Assembly: GCA_963755195.1 (NCBI GenBank)
Contig: CAVWIZ010000001.1
Span: 1,178,001-1,242,000, forward strand
DNA from: CAVQJU01 sp963755195
GTDB taxonomy: Bacteria > Acidobacteriota > Vicinamibacteria > Vicinamibacterales > CAVVIG01
Reading direction: 5' to 3'
DNA length: 64,000 nucleotides
The notes beneath the pieces are model-generated. The model saw only the letters and a list, made by a program, of their open reading frames with translations. It did no database searches and had not been told where the DNA came from. Of this stretch, positions 58,376-64,000 are shown in pieces. The translations under genes and the position numbers were made by a program. Position 1 is the first letter of the stretch; each line of letters begins with the position of its first letter.

Positions 58376-60566
58376 TGCGATACATCTGGCTTATTCCTCT
58401 GCTCCCCGGCATCGGGGCGGCCGTCAACGGCCTCCTCGGCGTCCGGTACTTCTCGCGGACGACGGCGGGGGCCGTCGCCTGCACGGCGATGGCTGGCGCG
58501 CTCGGTGTTGCGCTGCTCGCGTTCTGGCAGCTGCTCGGCCTGCCGGGCGACGCGCGCGCCTACGACGTCGTGGTGGCGCAATGGATTCCGCCGCTGCCGC
58601 TTCAGCTCCACGGCGGGGCCATCGGCGCATTTCAGGTGCCCTGGGGATTCCGCCTCGATCCGCTGTCGGGCATGATGATTCTCGTCGTCACCGGCATCGG
58701 CACGCTGATCCACATCTACGCGACGGCGTACATGTCCGATGAGCCGCGCGGCGGCGTCGCGCGGTTTTTCTGCTATCTGAATTTGTTCTGCTTCTTCATG
58801 CTCATGCTCGTCCTGGGCGACAACTTCCTGGTGATGTTCGTGGGCTGGGAGGGCGTCGGGCTGTGCTCGTACCTGCTCATCGGCTACTGGTACGAGAAAA
58901 AGAGCGCGTCGGACGCCGGCCGGAAGGCGTTCATCACGAATCGCGTGGGCGACTGGGGTTTTGTCCTCGGCGTCTTCCTCGTCTACTTCACCTTCGGCAC
59001 GCTCGACTTCCGCGCCGTCCAGAACGCCGCGGCGACGATGCCGGTGGAAGCGGCGCATTTCGGCGTGCTGTCGTTCATCTGCCTGGCGCTGTTTGTCGGC
59101 GCCACCGGAAAGAGCGCGCAGATTCCCCTGTACGTATGGTTGCCCGACGCGATGGAAGGGCCGACGCCCGTGTCGGCCCTGATTCACGCCGCCACGATGG
59201 TGACGGCCGGCGTCTACATGCTCGGGCGAAACGCCGTGCTCTTCACGCACGCGCCGATCGTGATGCAGATCGTGGCCATCGTCGGCGTCCTGACCGCGCT
59301 GATGGCGGCGACCATCGGCCTCGTGCAGAACGACATCAAGCGGGTGCTGGCGTACTCGACCGTCTCGCAGCTCGGCTACATGTTCACGGCGATGGGCGTC
59401 GGCGCGTTCTCGGCTGGAGCGTTCCATCTGATGACGCACGCGTTCTTCAAGGCGCTGCTCTTTCTTGGCAGCGGGTCGGTGATCCACGCCATGGCAGGCG
59501 AACAGGACATGCGTCGGATGGGCGGGCTGAAGAAGTACCTGCCCGTCACCTACGCCACCATGATGCTCGGCACGCTGGCGATCGCGGGCATCTTTCCCTT
59601 CTCGGGCTTTTTCAGCAAGGACGAGATTCTGTTCCGCGCGTTCGTCGCGAACAAACTGGTGTGGGCGATTGCCGTGGTGACGGCGGGCATGACGGCCTTC
59701 TACATGTTTCGCCTGATGGCCATGACGTTCTTCGGCGCGTATCGGGGTCCCGCGTGGGAATCGGGTTCGCATGCCCACGCGTCGCACGGTCACGACGCGC
59801 CCCACGCTGCCGATCCACACGACCACGGCGGACACGGGGCGTGGCACGGGCCGCACGAATCGCCCGTACGGATGACGTTTCCGCTGCAGGTGCTGGCCGT
59901 CGGCGCGTTGGTCGCGGGCTTCGTGGGCATTCCGGCGGCGCTCGGCGGCGGCAACACCATCGAGAAGTTCCTCGAGCCCAGCTTCGAGGCGGCGACGACT
60001 GCGGCGCACGAAGCAGGCGTGAAGAACGAAGCGGGCGTGAGAACGCCGCCGCGACTGAGGCGGCCACCGAGGCCGAACACCACGACGAACCCCACGTGTC
60101 GCGCGGCATCGAGCTGGGCCTGATGGGGTTTTCGCTCGTGGTCGCCGTCGGCGGCATTCTGCTGGCCCGCCGGTTCTACGTCACGAGCCCGGAGATTTCC
60201 GATCGCCTCGCGCAGCAATGGGGCGGCGCCCACCGTGTGCTGTCGCACAAGTACTACGTGGACGAGGCGTACGACGCGACGGTCATTTCAGGGACGTTCG
60301 GAGCCGGCAAAGGCCTGTGGGTGTTCGATCGGACCGTGGTCGATGGTGTGGTCAACGGCAGCGGCCATTTCACGAAGATCAGCGCCTGGATCTCCGGCCT
60401 CGCGGACAGCGCCATCGTCGACGGCATGGTCAACCTCGTCGGGCGCATCTGCGAGCAGGGCAGCTTCTGGTTCCGGCGCGTGCAGACCGGCCTCGTGCAG
60501 AACTACGCGATGTTGATGCTCTTCGGCATCTTCGCGTTCGTGAGCCTTTATCTGTTCATCCGGTGA
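58375..60566 (+). CDS. nuoL: NADH-quinone oxidoreductase subunit L (one frameshift near the C-terminus)
   Basis: NuoL is the distal antiporter-like proton-pumping subunit. FRLDPLSGMMILVVTGIGTL, GWEGVGLCSYLLIGYWYEK, PLYVWLPDAMEGPTPVSALI and AYSTVSQLGYMFTAMGVGAF show the core. A His-rich loop near residues 465-490 (SHAHASHGHDAPHAADPHDH) is unusual. At about 60040 (GVRTPPR versus ENAAATEAATEAE) the frame changes by one lost base. The lateral helix and last helix (YAMLMLFGIFAFVSLYLFIR) then read to 60566. One missing G in GTGGAG would explain it. Confidence 0.92.
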
Positions 60567-60567
60567 T

Positions 60568-62190
60568 ATGAGCCACTATCTTTCGATCATTCTGTTCACG
60601 CCGCTCGCCGGCGCTTTCGTGCTGCTGCTCGTCAACAAGCGGAACGAGAACGCCATCCGCTGGATTGCGAACCTGGTGGCCTTCGCCGGCTTCGTCATCT
60701 CGGTGCCCCTGTGGTTCTGGTACAACCCGCAGAACGGCGATTTTCAGTTTGTCGAGCGGATGCAGTGGATCCCGTCGATCGGCGCCGACTACTTCCTGGG
60801 CGTCGACGGACTGAGCGCGCTGCTGATCCTCCTCACCACGATGATGGGGAGCATCGCCATTCTGTCGTCGTGGACCGCCATCACCGAGCGCGTCAAGGAG
60901 TACTACATCTTCCTGCTCGTGCTGCAGACGGGGATGCTCGGCGCGTTCATGTCGCTCGACTTCCTGCTGTTCTTCCTGTTCTGGGAAGTCATGTTGGTGC
61001 CGATGTACTTCCTCATCGGCATCTGGGGAAGCGCGAACCGGCTGTACTCGGCGATCAAGTTCTTCCTCTACACGCTCGTCGGCAGCGTGGTGATGCTGCT
61101 TGGCATTCTGGCGCTCTACTTCTACAACCACACCCTCACGGGCGTGTACACATTCGACATCACGCAGTTCCACCGGCTGAACCTGCCCTTCGACCTGCAG
61201 TGGTGGATCTTCCTGGCGTTCTTCCTCGGGTTCGCCATCAAGGTGCCGATGTTCCCGTTTCACACCTGGCTGCCCGACGCGCACACCGACGCGCCGACCG
61301 CCGGCTCGGTGATCCTGGCGGCGGTGCTCCTGAAGATGGGCACGTACGGCTTCCTCCGTTTCAGCCTGCCGATCCTCCCCGACGCGTCACGCCATTTCGT
61401 GCCGATGATGGTCCTCCTGTCGATCATCGGCATCGTCTACGGCGCGTTGGTGGCGCTCGCGCAGAAGGACTGGAAGCGCCTGGTGGCCTACTCGTCGGTG
61501 AGTCACATGGCGCTGGTGATGTTGGGGATGTTCGCGCTCAACCCCGTCGGCCTCACCGGCAGCATCATCCAACAGCTCAATCACGGGATTTCGACCGGCG
61601 CGCTCTTCCTCATCGTCGGCATCGTGTACGAGCGCCGCCATACGAGGGAGATTTCCGAGTACGGTGGTCTCTCGAAAGTGATGCCGGTCTACGCCGCCGT
61701 CTTCCTGATCATGACGATGTCGTCGATCGGGTTGCCGACGCTCAACGGGTTCATCGGCGAGTTCCTGATCCTGCAGGGCGTCTTCGTCGCCAGCAAGGTG
61801 TGGGCGGCGTTTGCCGCGAGCGGCATCGTGCTCGGCGCCGCGTACATGCTCTATCTCTATCAGCGGACGATGTTCGGCAAGATCGAGAACCCGAAAAACG
61901 AAGGCCTGCTCGATCTGAATCACCGCGAGTTCGCGACCTTCGCGCCCCTCATCGTGCTGGCCGTGTGGATGGGCTTGTATCCCTCGCCATTTCTGCGCCG
62001 CCTCGAGACGTCGGTCAATCACATCGTCGTGCGCGTCAACCCGCAGTACGCGTCGGCGTGCGGCGGCAGCGCGCTGACGGCGCTGCCGTGCGGGCCCGAC
62101 GGCAAGCCGCTGCCGGCGGCCGCACCGGCGTCGTCGGGCGTGGGCGCGGACATTCCCCCTGGAACAACTGACGCTGGAGCGCCGCGTTAA
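60568..62190 (+). CDS. nuoM: NADH-quinone oxidoreductase subunit M
   Basis: The 540-residue antiporter-like subunit has about 14 membrane helices. GVDGLSALLILLTTMMGSIA, FFLFWEVMLVPMYFLIGIWG with the conserved Glu, FHTWLPDAHTDAPTAGSVIL and AYSSVSHMALVMLGMFAL are canonical. A Pro/Ala-rich tail of about 35 residues closes the protein. Its stop overlaps the nuoN ATG by one base. Confidence 0.96.
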   Translation: MSHYLSIILFTPLAGAFVLLLVNKRNENAIRWIANLVAFAGFVISVPLWFWYNPQNGDFQFVERMQWIPSIGADYFLGVDGLSALLILLTTMMGSIAILSSWTAITERVKEYYIFLLVLQTGMLGAFMSLDFLLFFLFWEVMLVPMYFLIGIWGSANRLYSAIKFFLYTLVGSVVMLLGILALYFYNHTLTGVYTFDITQFHRLNLPFDLQWWIFLAFFLGFAIKVPMFPFHTWLPDAHTDAPTAGSVILAAVLLKMGTYGFLRFSLPILPDASRHFVPMMVLLSIIGIVYGALVALAQKDWKRLVAYSSVSHMALVMLGMFALNPVGLTGSIIQQLNHGISTGALFLIVGIVYERRHTREISEYGGLSKVMPVYAAVFLIMTMSSIGLPTLNGFIGEFLILQGVFVASKVWAAFAASGIVLGAAYMLYLYQRTMFGKIENPKNEGLLDLNHREFATFAPLIVLAVWMGLYPSPFLRRLETSVNHIVVRVNPQYASACGGSALTALPCGPDGKPLPAAAPASSGVGADIPPGTTDAGAPR

Positions 62191-63671
62191 TGCCGGCCGG
62201 TCTCTCCTCGAGCGACTTCTACTACATCCTGCCCGAGCTCGTGCTCACGTGCGGCGCGCTGCTCGTGCTCATCGCCGACGTGCTGCTGCCGCGCGGCAGC
62301 CGCGCGCTGGCCTGGGTAACCATGCTCGCCCTTGGCGCGACGATGCTGTCGCTCGCGCCGTTCACGGGTACGCGGGTCGAAGTGGCGAACGGGCTGCTCG
62401 CGGTCGATCGATTCGCGCTCTTCTTCAAGATCCTGTTCCTCGTGGCGGCGGCGTTGACGGTGCTGATGTCCACGCGGTATCTCGAGATCGAAGGCGCGAG
62501 CCCAGGGGAGTACTACTTCCTGATTCTGTGCGCCACCCTCGGGATGATGATCATGGCCGGCGGGATCGACCTCATTTCGCTCATCATCGGTCTCGAGACC
62601 ATGGCCGTCTCGTTCTACATCCTGGCCGGTTTCATCAAGCCGAACCAGCGCTCGAACGAGGCGGCGGTGAAGTACTTCCTGCTCGGCGCGTTCTCGCTGG
62701 GTGTCCTGCTCTACGGCATGTCCTTCATGTACGGGCTGTCGGGGACGACGGGTCTCAGGGTGATGGCCCGGGTGTTTGTCGGGCAGGAAGGCGACCCGCG
62801 TCTCATCCTGGCCGTCATCATGGTCGCGGCCGGCATGGGGTTCAAGATTGCGGCGGTGCCGTTCCACATGTGGGCGCCCGACGTCTATGAAGGCGCGCCG
62901 ACGCCGGTGACGGCGTTTCTGTCGGTCGGGTCGAAGGCCGCGTCGTTCGCCATGCTGCTGCGCCTCTTCCTCGAAGGGATGCCGTCGCTTCATGCGGATT
63001 GGGTCCCGCTGTTCGAGGTGCTGGCCATCGTCACGATGACGGTGGGCAACGTGGCGGCTCTCACGCAAAGCAACCTCAAGCGCATGCTCGCGTACTCGTC
63101 CATTGCGCACGCAGGCTATCTGCTCATCGGCATCGTCGCGGCCGGCGCCGGCTACACGCGAGGCGTGACGGCGACGCTCATTTATCTGTTCATCTATTCG
63201 TTCATGCAGCTCGGCGCTTTCATGGTCATCGTGCTGATGCGCCGCCAGGGTGTCATCGGCGACGAGCTGAAGGACCTGAGCGGGCTCTCGTCGCGCCGGC
63301 CGGTTGCGGCGTTCGCGATGCTGCTGTTCATGTTGTCGCTCGGCGGCATTCCCCCGACGGCGGGGTTCATGGGCAAGTTCTGGCTGTTCAGCGCGGCGAT
63401 TGAATCCGGGTACGTGTGGCTGGCGGTCATCGGCGTCCTCAACAGCGCGATCTCGCTCTACTACTACGTCCGCGTCGTCGTCTTCATGTATCTGAAGAAG
63501 GACGCGACCGCCTCCCCCGACCAGGCGGCAAGCCCGCCGCTTGTCGTGGCGTTTGCCGTGGCCGTGGCGGCTACCCTGGTGCTCGGCGTGTATCCGCGGC
63601 TGCTGTTCGATGTGGCGGAAGCGTCGGCGCGCACGCTCGGCGCGATCGCGATTGCGGCGGCGATTCGCTGA
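62190..63671 (+). CDS. nuoN: NADH-quinone oxidoreductase subunit N
   Basis: The 493-residue antiporter-like subunit has about 14 membrane helices. YYILPELVLTCGALLVLIAD opens it, with LIIGLETMAVSFYILAGF, FHMWAPDVYEGAPTPVTAFL and AYSSIAHAGYLLIGIVAAG as family motifs. It ends the nuoACDHJKLMN cluster. About 140 bases without a gene follow before atpZ. Confidence 0.96.
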   Translation: MPAGLSSSDFYYILPELVLTCGALLVLIADVLLPRGSRALAWVTMLALGATMLSLAPFTGTRVEVANGLLAVDRFALFFKILFLVAAALTVLMSTRYLEIEGASPGEYYFLILCATLGMMIMAGGIDLISLIIGLETMAVSFYILAGFIKPNQRSNEAAVKYFLLGAFSLGVLLYGMSFMYGLSGTTGLRVMARVFVGQEGDPRLILAVIMVAAGMGFKIAAVPFHMWAPDVYEGAPTPVTAFLSVGSKAASFAMLLRLFLEGMPSLHADWVPLFEVLAIVTMTVGNVAALTQSNLKRMLAYSSIAHAGYLLIGIVAAGAGYTRGVTATLIYLFIYSFMQLGAFMVIVLMRRQGVIGDELKDLSGLSSRRPVAAFAMLLFMLSLGGIPPTAGFMGKFWLFSAAIESGYVWLAVIGVLNSAISLYYYVRVVVFMYLKKDATASPDQAASPPLVVAFAVAVAATLVLGVYPRLLFDVAEASARTLGAIAIAAAIR

Positions 63672-63740
63672 CGCTGACAAGACGCAACTCGAAGCGGATT
63701 CTTCGTGTTTTCGTGTTTCCTGGCTGCATTTCGCAGGTTG

Positions 63741-63769
63741 GTGAACTTTTTCACAAGGTACGCTATACT
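63741..63769 (+). promoter_or_regulatory. Candidate promoter/operator upstream of atpZ
   Basis: TATACT (63764-63769) serves as a -10 box. Upstream, GTGAA (63741-63745) and TTCAC (63750-63754) form an inverted repeat with a 4-base centre that overlaps the expected -35 position, so it may be a small operator. A leader of about 35 bases remains before the ATG. Confidence 0.4.
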
Positions 63770-63810
63770 CGTCGACGGTCGACCGGTACGGTGCCTGGGG
63801 CAGAGGAGTC

Positions 63811-64000
63811 ATGTCTGCTGATCGGCGCTTTCCCAGCTGGGTCCGCCACTCCGGTATCGGGCTCGAACTGGCCGGCGCGACGGCCGGCCTTGCCCTCATC
63901 GGATACTGGATCGACCGGCGGTTTGGGACGGGCCCCTGGGGAATTCTTGGCGGAGTGGTCATCGGCCTCGTTGGTGGCCTCTACAATCTCGTGAGGGAAT
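63811..64000 (+). CDS. atpZ: AtpZ/AtpI-family ATP-synthase accessory protein, start only
   Basis: The first 63 residues are visible and the gene continues past the window. GIGLELAGATAGLALIGYWI and GPWGILGGVVIGLVGGLYNL are two membrane helices with DRRFG between them, as in AtpZ/AtpI proteins that precede F-type ATP synthase genes. GAGGAG lies five bases before ATG 63811. The expected atpB and others would lie just outside. Family call rests on the short segment seen. Confidence 0.75.
   Translation, partial: MSADRRFPSWVRHSGIGLELAGATAGLALIGYWIDRRFGTGPWGILGGVVIGLVGGLYNLVRE

Noticed and set aside
58321..60009. Long antisense frame opposite nuoL, and similar ones opposite nuoH and nuoN
   Set aside because: Composition is His/Arg-rich shadow sequence; the sense strand encodes clear complex I subunits.
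1..64000. tRNA/rRNA genes, insertion sequences, prophage or toxin-antitoxin pairs
   Set aside because: No cloverleaf-like sequence, rRNA segment, transposase, integrase or toxin family was recognised on either strand.

Overview
This is a GC-rich bacterial chromosome window. Two secreted proteins carry the VWFA-related domain expanded in Acidobacteriota. Together with the GldAFG/DUF4340 cluster, DUF1343 and a propeller/barrel surface protein, this points to Acidobacteriota, probably the Vicinamibacteria lineage (inference; no rRNA gene is present). I see no tRNA, rRNA, insertion sequence, prophage or CRISPR array.

Layout. 0-5 kb: end of a NamZ-type muramidase, a two-domain VOC protein divergent from a short GntR regulator, a secreted HExxH protein and a DUF72 protein. 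4.3-8.8 kb: queE, queC, a cache/HAMP histidine kinase and an AlaX-like editing protein. 8.8-15 kb (minus): GldA/GldF/GldG ABC system, DUF4340 and a PBP4-type peptidase. 15-20.5 kb: peroxiredoxin, CNNM/CBS protein, receiver-PilZ regulator, a LysW-like carrier overlapping larE, a methyltransferase and a Pal-like lipoprotein. 20.6-31 kb: pyrimidine genes in two blocks (pyrK-pyrD-pyrF-glutaredoxin on minus; pyrR-pyrB-pyrC on plus behind a PyrR-binding RNA element), with a peptidase/propeller/barrel protein and a membrane phosphodiesterase-like protein between them. 31-39 kb: carbonic anhydrase, small proteins, penicillin acylase, TIGR02757 and two glycosyltransferases, the last four heavily frameshifted. 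39-44.7 kb: pyrE, truA, uppS, cdsA, dxr, rseP. 44.7-54 kb (minus): VWA, VWA, ccsA, hemA, hemC, cobA-hemD, hemB, hemL, a glutamyl-tRNA-to-haem pathway. 54-63.7 kb: nuoACDHJKLMN. 63.8 kb: start of atpZ, probably the first gene of an ATP synthase operon.

The most unusual feature is a set of short-unit tandem arrays with 7-, 8- or 9-nt units at gene-gene junctions, many folded back as inverted repeats. The clearest family has unit TAATnnGG (8 nt) at six loci. Its stop-rich arm always follows the upstream gene in the sense direction, and its stop-free arm faces the next start codon. Related arrays or palindromes also lie inside genes: in frame in dacB and hemC, and as a frame-breaking GC-rich insertion in pyrF. 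The nuo cluster is also odd: it holds only subunits without redox cofactors.

At least eleven genes, several normally essential, are split by single-base indels. These look more like sequence errors than real decay, and I flag each one.
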